Below, one piece after another: positions 8,208 to 15,285 of a DNA stretch of 19,287 nucleotides. A program made the position numbers and the translations under genes. Origin of the DNA: Bacillota bacterium (GTDB lineage: Bacteria; Bacillota_I; Bacilli_A; Erysipelotrichales; Erysipelotrichaceae). The notes below the pieces were generated by a model. It saw only the letters and a program-made list of their open reading frames with translations, had not been told where the DNA came from and did no database searches. The stretch spans positions 1-19,287 of the forward strand of contig JAEWGY010000092.1 of assembly GCA_023388035.1 (NCBI GenBank), given 5' to 3'. Each line of letters starts with the position of its first letter. The first letter of the stretch is position 1.

Positions 8208-8990
8208 TTATTCTCCAAAGTTTTTAACTAAGAAATCTAAATAATTAAATTCTAATTCTTCCAAATTACCATTATCTGAATATAAAGCTAAATCGCGATC
8301 TAAAGGAATTGTTTCAATTACCTCTAAATCATGATAAGCAGCTAATGTTTCACTGGAACTAGCTGCATATAGATTTTGATTAGTATCTTTAATATATGCC
8401 ATATTTTCAATAATTCCCTTAATTGGAATTTCTAATGTTTTAGCCATATTAATCGCTTTTCCAACTATCATATTAACTAATTTTGATGGTGTTGTAACCA
8501 TAATTATTTCATCAACCGGAATATCTTTAAAGATAGTAAGTGCTGTATCACCAGTTCCAGGAGGCATATCAATTAATAAATAATCTAATTCCTCCCAATA
8601 AACATCACGATAAAACTGATTAAGCATATTAGTGATAATAGGACCGCGCCATAAGGCTGGTTCTTGTTCATCACCCATCATCATATTAATAGATACAATC
8701 TTTATACCTAATTTTTTACTAATTACTGGATATACGCCCATTTCATCGCCGTAAATACTACTCTCTTCTAAACCGAACATTCTAGGAATGCTTGGTCCTA
8801 GAATATCAGCATCAATAATTCCTACTTTTTTATTATTACGAGCTAATTTAATGGCTAAAAGTGAAGTTGTTAGTGATTTACCAACTCCTCCTTTACCACT
8901 TAAAATAGCAATTATTTTTTTAACTTTAGTACTATTTAAAGGTTTAACTTCTTTTTTAGGTGCGCAAGCACAATTTGATCCACAAGACAT
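8208..8990 (-). CDS. mrp: Mrp/NBP35-family iron-sulfur carrier P-loop ATPase
   Basis: Cytoplasmic ATPase of the Mrp/ApbC/Nbp35 family, implicated in iron-sulfur cluster transfer. The 260-residue protein has the deviant Walker A GKGGVGKS at 32-39, DADILGPSIPRMFG (about 60-73), ALWRGP and LLIDMPPGTGD. The N-terminus is cysteine-rich (MSCGSNCACAPKK; C3, C7, C9), as in many clostridial homologues. The usual CxxC after the NM(A/S)Y motif, which bridges the dimer and binds the cluster, is absent: the sequence continues NMAYIKDTNQNLYAASSSE with no cysteine. A strong AGGAGGTAAT precedes the ATG and overlaps the scpB stop. The stop lies just before the ABC ATPase ATG. Cluster-carrier function is family knowledge and is less certain here because of the missing cysteines. 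Confidence 0.92.
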   Translation of the reverse strand: MSCGSNCACAPKKEVKPLNSTKVKKIIAILSGKGGVGKSLTTSLLAIKLARNNKKVGIIDADILGPSIPRMFGLEESSIYGDEMGVYPVISKKLGIKIVSINMMMGDEQEPALWRGPIITNMLNQFYRDVYWEELDYLLIDMPPGTGDTALTIFKDIPVDEIIMVTTPSKLVNMIVGKAINMAKTLEIPIKGIIENMAYIKDTNQNLYAASSSETLAAYHDLEVIETIPLDRDLALYSDNGNLEELEFNYLDFLVKNFGE

Positions 8991-8999
8991 ATTACCTCC

Positions 9000-9650
9000 T
9001 TAACTTTCAAATAAGCTCTTTGTTTTATTATCATCTTTTGCAAAATCAGGAAGACTTGGTAGTTCATCAAGATTTAAAAGTTTAAAACTGTCAAGAAATT
9101 CTTTTGTAACTTCATATAAAAAGGGTTTTCCTGGTGTATTTGCTCTACCTGCTTCTTTAATAAGATTACGGGAAATCAGTTTTCTAATAATACTCTCTGA
9201 ATTAACCCCTCTTAGTTCCTCAATTTCAATTCTGCTTATCGGTTGTTTATAAGCAATAATCGCCAGTGTTTCAAGAGATGATTTTGATAAAGATGAACTT
9301 GCTTTAATTTTAAAAAGTTTTGCAAGAATAGGAAAGAGATTTGCTTTAGTTAATAATTTAAAATGATCATCATACCTTAATAACTCTATTCCTCTTTTAC
9401 TTTCTTTAAGCTTATTAGCATATTCTTTTAATGCAATACTTAAATGATCCTTACTTAGATCTAAAAGTTTAGAAAGTGTTTCAAGACTTACTCCTTCCTC
9501 ACCAACTGCAAATAAAATACCTTCTAAAATAGCTTCAAGATTATTACTACTTAGTTCTTCATGATGAACTAGACTAACTCTTGAAATAGTTTCTTCTAGT
9601 ATTTTGATTTCCCCTTCTTCAAGTTCATAAGCTTTATTAATCTCTTCCAT
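9000..9650 (-). CDS. scpB: Segregation and condensation protein B
   Basis: Subunit of the Smc-ScpAB condensin that organises and segregates the chromosome. The 216-residue product carries two winged-helix domains. LEAILEGILFAVGEEG (about 38-53) is the usual beginning of ScpB, and LETLAIIAYKQPISRIEIEE (about 126-145), followed by LRGVNSE and LIKEAGR, is the family signature. About 37 extra acidic residues precede the usual N-terminus. This longer start is supported by AAAGGAAG upstream of the ATG at 9650. The gene overlaps scpA by 14 bases, as expected for co-translated complex partners, and its stop codon overlaps the mrp ribosome binding site. Confidence 0.95.
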   Translation of the reverse strand: MEEINKAYELEEGEIKILEETISRVSLVHHEELSSNNLEAILEGILFAVGEEGVSLETLSKLLDLSKDHLSIALKEYANKLKESKRGIELLRYDDHFKLLTKANLFPILAKLFKIKASSSLSKSSLETLAIIAYKQPISRIEIEELRGVNSESIIRKLISRNLIKEAGRANTPGKPFLYEVTKEFLDSFKLLNLDELPSLPDFAKDDNKTKSLFES

Positions 9651-10368
9651 TAATACTTCCTTTCATTAGATACACTTCATCATTATTAGGATTTATTTCA
9701 AAAAGTAATTCTTGTCGATAAATCATCTCTAAAACTGCCAAAAAAGAACAAACAAAATGAGCTTTATCATTGAATAATAGTAATGTTTCAAGTTTAAAAG
9801 AAGAAGTAAAATTAAGCATTTTTTCTTTTAATTGGATTTTAATATCATCAATTGATAATTCCTTAATGGCATTTCTAACTTCAAGTGGTTTACTTAATTC
9901 CATTCTTTTTAAAAGATTATTCATCGCCTTATATAAATCATAAGGATTTGCGTTTATTTTATTATCACTATGCCTTGTTAGATCTTCATTTAGAATAACT
10001 TCTCTTGAAAAAGATTGCTGTCTTAATTTATATAACTGATCAAACTCTGTAGCAATATTTTTAAACCTTTGAAATTCTAATAATCTTTTCATGAGTATTT
10101 CCTTAGGATCTTCCTCATACTCACCTTCGACTTCTTCATTTTTTTTAGGTAGCAATTTTCTAGATTTATATTCGATTAAAATAGCAAGTTCCACTAAATA
10201 TTCTGCTTCAATTTCTAAATGTAATTCTTCTAATTTATTAATATAATCAATATATTGATCGGTTAATTTATTTAAATCTAAATCAAAGATATCCAGTTTA
10301 TGTTCTCTGATTAAATGAAGCATCAAATCTAAGGGACCATCAAATTTTTCATCTTTAATCGCAAACAT
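9637..10368 (-). CDS. scpA: Segregation and condensation protein A (kleisin)
   Basis: Kleisin subunit that bridges the two Smc head domains in the bacterial condensin. The 243-residue product begins with the ScpA hallmark FDGPLDLMLHLI (9-20), continues with LAILIEYKSRKLLPK (about 61-75), has a charged central linker, and ends in a winged helix around FLAVLEMIYRQELLFEI. Length and layout are normal. The ATG at 10368 shares one base with the leuS stop (TAATG), and the 3' end overlaps scpB by 14 bases. An smc gene is not in the window. Confidence 0.95.
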   Translation of the reverse strand: MFAIKDEKFDGPLDLMLHLIREHKLDIFDLDLNKLTDQYIDYINKLEELHLEIEAEYLVELAILIEYKSRKLLPKKNEEVEGEYEEDPKEILMKRLLEFQRFKNIATEFDQLYKLRQQSFSREVILNEDLTRHSDNKINANPYDLYKAMNNLLKRMELSKPLEVRNAIKELSIDDIKIQLKEKMLNFTSSFKLETLLLFNDKAHFVCSFLAVLEMIYRQELLFEINPNNDEVYLMKGSINGRD

Positions 10369-12752
10369 TATTTCACCACAATATTTACCATCTTAGATTT
10401 AATAACAATCATTTTAACAATTTCTTTATCCTTAATAAATTTTTGGACATTTTCATTTTGCAGACTCAAAGTTTTTAATTCTTCATCACTTAAATTACTA
10501 GGAGCATTAAAACGTCCTCTTAATTTACCATTAACCTGTACTACAATTTCGATCTCATCCTTCACTAATTTAGTTTCATCATAGCTAGGCCACTTACTGT
10601 CATCAAGATATTCACCAGTAATTTCAAAATAGATTTCATTTGCAAGATGCGGTGCGAAGCATGATAACATTTTAAGTAAATCAATGTAGTAATTCTTATA
10701 GACTTGTTTTTGTTTATAAATGTCATTTACAAAGATCATAAGCTGTGAAATAGCAGTATTATGATTTAATTTTTCAATGTCTTCACTAACTTTTTTAACA
10801 GTGTAATTAAAAGAATAATCCAGGCTATGATCATTGTCACTAACAAGCATAGCTTCATCATAGATACGTTTAACACGCTCCAGCCATTTATAACTAGCAT
10901 TAATATTATTATCTGACCAAGGTTTAGAAGCTTCTAAAGGTCCTAAAAACATTAAATATAATCTAAGCGTATCTGCACCGTACTTATCACATATCTCAAT
11001 CGGATTAACACCGTTACCTTTAGATTTAGACATTTTTTGACCATCAGAGCCAAGGATCATACCTTGGTGAAATAATTTCTTAAATGGTTCTTTATGACTT
11101 AAATAATTTTGGTCATAAAGGAAATTTGTCCACATTCTTGAATATAATAAATGACCAACCACATGCTCACTACCACCGATATATAAATCAACTGGAAGCC
11201 AATGATCTAATAATTTACGATCAGCAAATTCCTTGTCATTATTAGGATCAAGATATCTCATAAAATACCAAGAACTACCAGCAGATCCTGGCATCGTATT
11301 AGTTTCACGTTTGCCTTTCTTACCATCAACTTCTACATTAACCCAATCTGTTAACTTACTAAGTGGTGATCCACTGCTTACCGGTGTAAAATCTTTTAAA
11401 TCAGGTAATAATAAAGGTAATTTATCCAGTGGTATACATATCGATTCTTCATTTTCTAAATGAATGATAGGAATCGGTTCTCCCCAATAACGCTGCCTTG
11501 AAAAAATCCATTCTCTAATTTTATAATTAATCTTTAACTTACCTATTTCATGTTTTTCTAAATACTCAATAACCTTAGCACTAGCCTCCTTATTATTAAG
11601 TCCATTAATAAAATCAGAATTAATATGTATCCCATCTTCAGTAAAGGCCTTTGTACTAATATCACCATCAATGACTTTTGTAATATTTAAATTATACTTT
11701 TTAGCAAATTCATAATCTCTTTGATCGTGAGCTGGTACTGCCATCACAGCACCACTACCATAGCTTGCTAGAACGTAGTCGGCGATATAAATAGGTAATT
11801 TTTTATTAGTGATTGGATGATAAGCATAAGAACCAATAAAAACACCTGTTTTATCTTTATTTAGTTCACTTCTTTCAAGTTCACTTTTAGAGCTACTTAA
11901 TTTAATATAGTCAGCTACTTGCTTTTTATAACTAGCTTCAGTTATTTTTGATACTAAGCTATGTTCAGGAGCTAAAACTAGATATTCAACTCCGAAAATA
12001 GTATCCGGTCTTGTAGTAAATACTTCTAATATTTCATTATGCTCAGCTAATTTAAATTTAATACTAGCACCAACTGATTTACCGATCCAATTACGTTGCA
12101 TTTCCTTAGTACTATTAGGCCAGTCTAAGTCATTAAGACCTTCTAGTAAACGATCAGCATAGGCAACAATATCAATCACCCACTGTTTAAGATTTTTACG
12201 TACTACTGGATAATTTCCTCGTACCGAAAAACCATTTACAACTTCATCATTTGCTAATACAGTAGCTAATTCTTCACACCAATTAACTGGTGTATCCACA
12301 TATTTAGCTAAACCTTCTTTAAATAATAATGTAAAAATCCACTGTGTCCATTTATAAAATTTAGGATCGCAGGTAGAAATTTCCTTAGACCAATCAAACA
12401 TCGCACCTAATCTTTTTAGTTGTGATCGGAAAGTTGCGATATTATTATTAGTAAAAATTGCTGGATGATTACCGGTATTAATCGCATATTGTTCAGCAGG
12501 TAAACCGAAGGAATCATAACCCATAGGGGATAAAACATTATATCCTTCTAATTTCTTTTTACGAGTAATAACATCTATCGCAACATAATTAAGCGCATGC
12601 CCTAAATGAATACCGATACCACTTGGATATGGAAACATGGTTAGAGCATAATATTTAGGTTTAGAGAAATCGTAAGTATCACAATAATATGTTTTATTTT
12701 CTTCCCAATACTTCTGCCATTTTTCTTCAATTAAATTATGATTATAAGCCAT
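10368..12752 (-). CDS. leuS: Leucyl-tRNA synthetase
   Basis: Class I synthetase that charges tRNA-Leu. The 794-residue length is close to the usual 800-870 for bacterial enzymes. The HIGH signature reads HLGH at 49-52 within FPYPSGIGIHLGHALNY, the editing (CP1) domain contains GSGAVMAVPAHDQRDYEF, and KMSKS is at 573-577. The C-terminal domain ends with EIEIVVQVNGKLRGRF. A strong AAGGAGGAG lies just before ATG 12752. It is the first gene of the long minus-strand series, divergent from mnmL. The leader of about 70 bases is too short for a T-box riboswitch, so T-box control of leuS is not supported here. Confidence 0.98.
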   Translation of the reverse strand: MAYNHNLIEEKWQKYWEENKTYYCDTYDFSKPKYYALTMFPYPSGIGIHLGHALNYVAIDVITRKKKLEGYNVLSPMGYDSFGLPAEQYAINTGNHPAIFTNNNIATFRSQLKRLGAMFDWSKEISTCDPKFYKWTQWIFTLLFKEGLAKYVDTPVNWCEELATVLANDEVVNGFSVRGNYPVVRKNLKQWVIDIVAYADRLLEGLNDLDWPNSTKEMQRNWIGKSVGASIKFKLAEHNEILEVFTTRPDTIFGVEYLVLAPEHSLVSKITEASYKKQVADYIKLSSSKSELERSELNKDKTGVFIGSYAYHPITNKKLPIYIADYVLASYGSGAVMAVPAHDQRDYEFAKKYNLNITKVIDGDISTKAFTEDGIHINSDFINGLNNKEASAKVIEYLEKHEIGKLKINYKIREWIFSRQRYWGEPIPIIHLENEESICIPLDKLPLLLPDLKDFTPVSSGSPLSKLTDWVNVEVDGKKGKRETNTMPGSAGSSWYFMRYLDPNNDKEFADRKLLDHWLPVDLYIGGSEHVVGHLLYSRMWTNFLYDQNYLSHKEPFKKLFHQGMILGSDGQKMSKSKGNGVNPIEICDKYGADTLRLYLMFLGPLEASKPWSDNNINASYKWLERVKRIYDEAMLVSDNDHSLDYSFNYTVKKVSEDIEKLNHNTAISQLMIFVNDIYKQKQVYKNYYIDLLKMLSCFAPHLANEIYFEITGEYLDDSKWPSYDETKLVKDEIEIVVQVNGKLRGRFNAPSNLSDEELKTLSLQNENVQKFIKDKEIVKMIVIKSKMVNIVVK

Positions 12753-12824
12753 AACTCCTCCTTATTCAATAAATATTATACTATAGGAATGTATTTTTTA
12801 ATTATGTTATATTATAATAATTAC
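12753..12824. promoter_or_regulatory. Divergent promoter region between leuS and mnmL
   Basis: A 72-base AT-rich gap from which leuS leaves leftward and mnmL rightward. For leuS, TATAAT on the minus strand occupies 12775-12780, leaving a leader of about 15-20 bases that carries AAGGAGGAG. No clear -35 hexamer is seen. For mnmL, an extended -10 (TGT followed by TATATT at 12808-12813) and an overlapping TATAAT at 12813-12818 lie directly before the ATG at 12825. A plus-strand TATACT (12777-12782) overlaps the leuS -10 and could give a longer mnmL leader. Which boxes are used cannot be decided by reading. Confidence 0.45.
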
Positions 12825-13769
12825 ATGTCTAATCCTTTTAAATATACTTTAGATAATAAAAGATATCATACTTATAATTATCATTTAAAAACAAAATATC
12901 TTAGAAAGGTAGCTAAAGTAGCTTTAGATGCTAATTTCACCTGTCCTAATATTGATGGTAGTAAAGCCTTTGGTGGTTGTACCTTCTGTAATGAAACTGG
13001 TTCTAGTGATTATTCATCACCTTATATTGGTAATGTTTTAGAACAATATTATAGTTATAAAAATAATTATATTGATAAAAAATGGCCAAATGCATATACA
13101 ATTGCTTATTTTCAAGCTTACACTAACACTTATGGTCCTTTAGAAAAAATCAAAAAGATGTTGGAACCTTTTTTACAATTAGATGAGGTTAAAGAGATTT
13201 CGCTAGCAACTAGAGTTGATTGTTTAGATGATGATTGCATTGCTTATTTAAATAGTCTTACAAGTATTAAGGAAATTTATTTAGAATTTGGTATTCAGTC
13301 TTCAAATAATAAGACTCTTAAATCAATTAATAGAGCTCATACTTTTGAAGATTACCTTAATATTATGGAAAAAATTGAAAAAACTAATCTTAAGGTATGT
13401 TTACATATAATTAATGGTTTTCCAAAAGAAGATGAAGAAATGATGCTTAAGACTATCAAAGATATCTCTAAACGTAAATTTCATGCAATTAAATTTCATA
13501 TGTTAGAAGTGCTTGAAGGTAGTAATTTAGCTTTACAATATAAATATAAACCTTTTAAATTATTAGAAATGAATGAGTATATTGATATTGTCATTAAACA
13601 ATTAGAACTTTTAGATCCTTTAGTTGTTGTAGAGCGTATTTGTTCTGATTATAGCGCTAGTGGTTTAATTGCTCCTTTATGGGTTAAAAATAAAACGATG
13701 ATTCGTAACGAACTAGATAAACGGATGCTAGCACTAAATACCTATCAAGGTCGTTTGTATGAACATTAA
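12825..13769 (+). CDS. mnmL: Radical SAM protein MnmL (YtqA/TIGR01212 family)
   Basis: Radical SAM enzyme of the YtqA group, linked in Bacillus and Streptococcus to conversion of the carboxymethylaminomethyl group on the tRNA wobble uridine toward the mnm5(s2)U form. With the start at 12825 the protein has 314 residues and begins SNPFKYTLDNKRYHTYNYHL, the family's normal N-terminus. The cluster cysteines follow the CX11CX2C pattern (C40, C52, C55). The frame is open further upstream to 12738, but that would overlap leuS and add about 29 residues unlike the family. No Shine-Dalgarno precedes ATG 12825; a promoter-like TATAAT lies 6 bases before it. The gene overlaps mnmM by 11 bases. The family call is firm; the exact tRNA step rests on family knowledge. 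Confidence 0.88.
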   Translation: MSNPFKYTLDNKRYHTYNYHLKTKYLRKVAKVALDANFTCPNIDGSKAFGGCTFCNETGSSDYSSPYIGNVLEQYYSYKNNYIDKKWPNAYTIAYFQAYTNTYGPLEKIKKMLEPFLQLDEVKEISLATRVDCLDDDCIAYLNSLTSIKEIYLEFGIQSSNNKTLKSINRAHTFEDYLNIMEKIEKTNLKVCLHIINGFPKEDEEMMLKTIKDISKRKFHAIKFHMLEVLEGSNLALQYKYKPFKLLEMNEYIDIVIKQLELLDPLVVVERICSDYSASGLIAPLWVKNKTMIRNELDKRMLALNTYQGRLYEH

Positions 13770-14277
13770 TACTTATTTAAAAAAATATTTAAAACCTCTT
13801 TTAAATAAACAGATGGTTGTTTTAGATGCAACGGTTGGCAATGGTAATGATACCTTATTTTTATGTGAAAATTGTAAATTTGTTTATGGTTTTGATATTC
13901 AAAAAGAAGCTTTAATTAAGGCTAGTAAAAAACTAATAAATTATAACAATTATAAACTTTACTTAAGTAGTCATCATTTATTAGCTGATTATATTAAGGA
14001 AGAATTGGATCTTGCGATATTTAATTTAGGTTATTTACCTAATTCCCATTCTAAAATAAAAACCATTAAAGAAACTACTGTCATTGCAATTGATAAGGCT
14101 TATAAACTTCTAAAAAACGGAGCTTATTTATGTCTTAGTATCTATTTTCACTCTTATGATGAATTTCATGCAATTAATAATTTCTTAGAAAATAAACAAA
14201 TTAAAATTCTACATATATACAGAGATGATAAAGTTAATTCAGCATTACTTTATATCATTAGAAAGGTAATAACATGA
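13759..14277 (+). CDS. mnmM: tRNA wobble uridine methyltransferase MnmM (YtqB family)
   Basis: SAM-dependent methyltransferase of the YtqB (rRNA_methylase, PF06962) family, known in Bacillus as MnmM, which methylates nm5(s2)U34 in tRNA to mnm5(s2)U34. SAM motif I is DATVGNGND at 23-31, the acidic residue after strand 2 is D46 in YGFDIQ, and NLGYLP at 89-94 is the family hallmark. At 172 residues it is shorter than YtqB (about 190). The block that usually reads YHGHPEGKAE is reduced to YFHSYDEFHA (about 129-138). The start overlaps the end of mnmL by 11 bases and has AAGG about 8 bases upstream. The stop overlaps the next gene as ATGA. The mnmL-mnmM pairing supports both assignments. Confidence 0.86.
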   Translation: MNINTYLKKYLKPLLNKQMVVLDATVGNGNDTLFLCENCKFVYGFDIQKEALIKASKKLINYNNYKLYLSSHHLLADYIKEELDLAIFNLGYLPNSHSKIKTIKETTVIAIDKAYKLLKNGAYLCLSIYFHSYDEFHAINNFLENKQIKILHIYRDDKVNSALLYIIRKVIT

Positions 14278-15032
14278 AATATCTTAAACATTTTTTAATT
14301 TTATTGGGCGTCATATTCTTAATTTTATTAATAGATATGGTTTTCATTAAGCCCAGAGTTATTAAAATAAAATTTGATACTATTGAAAGTACTAAAATTG
14401 ATCCTGAATTTAATGATTTTTTAATAATGTATTTTAGCGAAATTGATTATGCTGATAATAATTTACTAAATAAAATTAGCTCTATCAATAAAACCTATAA
14501 TCCTGATATTTTAATTTACGGTGGTAATTATAATGATAGTAAAAAGGATTTTTTAGATAGTTTGATTGCTAAAAAGGCTAAGTTTGCGATAGTTGGACTT
14601 AATGAATCATATAATGAAATTAAAGAGCAATATAGTCATGTTGGTTTTGAACTTTTATATAATAAAAATATTAGTATCTATAAAGATTTGAATTATATAA
14701 ATATAATCGGATTAGCTCCTTATCTTGATCAAGATAGCTTTAATAACGCAAGATTAATCACTAATCCTGATAATCTACATATCGCCTTTATTTCCACCCC
14801 TGATAGTGTTAATAACCTAAGTAATATTGATCATATATATTCATCAACCGCTTATGGTAATGAATATCCCTTCCAAAAAAAAGTAGCTGGTCATAATTTT
14901 TTTAAAAATGATAAATACAGCTTAAATAATACTGAATTAAGCATTATTGAAAGTGCTAGTACTAAGTCAGGCATTAGGATCTTTAGTGATAATGAAATAT
15001 GTTTAATTAAATTAAAAAGCGCTAAAAATTAG
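14274..15032 (+). CDS. Membrane-anchored, metal-ligand-less calcineurin-like phosphoesterase homologue
   Basis: Intact 252-residue protein with an uncleaved-looking membrane anchor (about 7-25). The rest aligns by eye with YkuE/YaeI-type metallophosphoesterases: FNDFLIMYFSEID where the family has a SDxH motif, NPDILIYGGNYND for PDIVVxTGDxxD, FAIVGLNESY for the GNHD region, IAFISTPD for the LxHxPD region, IDHIYSSTAYGNE (about 185-197) for DLxLSGHTHGGQ, and IRIFSDNEICLIKLK near the C-terminus. All catalytic positions differ (E56, D58, N85, N110, T175, T192, Y194), so it should not bind the usual metal pair. Its ATG overlaps the mnmM stop (ATGA). It ends inside the terminator hairpin. I infer an inactive pseudoenzyme; function unknown. 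Confidence 0.7.
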   Translation: MKYLKHFLILLGVIFLILLIDMVFIKPRVIKIKFDTIESTKIDPEFNDFLIMYFSEIDYADNNLLNKISSINKTYNPDILIYGGNYNDSKKDFLDSLIAKKAKFAIVGLNESYNEIKEQYSHVGFELLYNKNISIYKDLNYINIIGLAPYLDQDSFNNARLITNPDNLHIAFISTPDSVNNLSNIDHIYSSTAYGNEYPFQKKVAGHNFFKNDKYSLNNTELSIIESASTKSGIRIFSDNEICLIKLKSAKN

Positions 15033-15044
15033 CGCTATTTTTTT
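15018..15044. terminator. Shared bidirectional rho-independent terminator
   Basis: A perfect 8-bp stem (AGCGCTAA at 15018-15025 pairing with TTAGCGCT at 15029-15036) with a three-base loop is flanked by an A-run on the left (15014-15018) and a T-run on the right (15038-15044). It can therefore end transcription from both directions. The TAG stop of the plus-strand gene (15030-15032) and the TAG stop of the minus-strand acetyltransferase (15022-15024) both lie inside the hairpin. Confidence 0.88.
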
Positions 15045-15276
15045 CGTACCAAGCTTTAGCATATGAGCAATTATAAACTAAGTTTAAATTATGCTTAATA
15101 ACATAATTATAAATTTCATGCATCATCTTAGATGCTAGTCCCATCGAGCGAAACTCTTCCATAACAAAAACTTTATTGATATATAGATTTGAATTTTCTT
15201 TAGGACAAATAATATAACCTACTTTATTATCATTAAGATAAAATTCAATTACATCATCACTAATCTTATAATTCAT
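15022..15276 (-). CDS. Small GNAT-family N-acetyltransferase-like protein
   Basis: Short 84-residue protein resembling the COG2388/GNAT_2 group of minimal acetyltransferase domains. It has the central strand followed by VFVMEEFRSMGLASKMMHEI (about 37-56), where R43, G46 and A48 occupy the acetyl-CoA-binding motif, and CSYAKAWYEKN (70-80), matching the CxYxxxWf ending typical of the group. Such proteins consist of the GNAT core only; the substrate is unknown. ATG 15276 is preceded by GAAGAGGTAAT, and the upstream permease stop is 9 bases away, so it is the last gene of the metal-transport operon. It ends within the shared terminator hairpin, overlapping the convergent gene by 11 bases. A functional link to metal uptake is only positional. 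Confidence 0.8.
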   Translation of the reverse strand: MNYKISDDVIEFYLNDNKVGYIICPKENSNLYINKVFVMEEFRSMGLASKMMHEIYNYVIKHNLNLVYNCSYAKAWYEKNSANF

Positions 15277-15285
15277 ATTACCTCT

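Noticed and set aside
8207..8218. In-frame TTG at 8218 as the start of the exporter ATPase
   Set aside because: The ATG at 8206 has GGAG at proper spacing and the family N-terminus begins there; the TTG lies inside the mrp coding end with no suitable site upstream.
8788..9003. Open plus-strand frame of 71 codons opposite the start of mrp
   Set aside because: It lies entirely antisense to a well-supported gene, has no ribosome binding site of note and resembles no protein family.
11233..11463. Open plus-strand frame of 76 codons inside leuS
   Set aside because: It is antisense to a conserved part of leucyl-tRNA synthetase and looks like a by-product of that coding sequence.
1..12752. Mycoplasma-type code with UGA as tryptophan
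   Set aside because: TGA ends several genes in ATGA overlaps (cdd, both ABC-2 permeases), and tryptophans checked in leuS use TGG.
12738..12824. Longer mnmL starting at 12738, 12789 or 12804
   Set aside because: The extra residues are hydrophobic and unlike the family, whose N-terminus matches SNPFKYTLDNKRYHT right after ATG 12825; the longest form would also overlap the leuS start.
12753..12824. T-box riboswitch upstream of leuS
   Set aside because: The gap is only about 70 bases and shows neither the stem I/antiterminator layout nor a terminator.
14274..15032. Calling the third plus-strand gene a pseudogene
   Set aside because: The frame is full length, joined by ATGA to mnmM and keeps the fold-like pattern throughout; only catalytic residues are changed.
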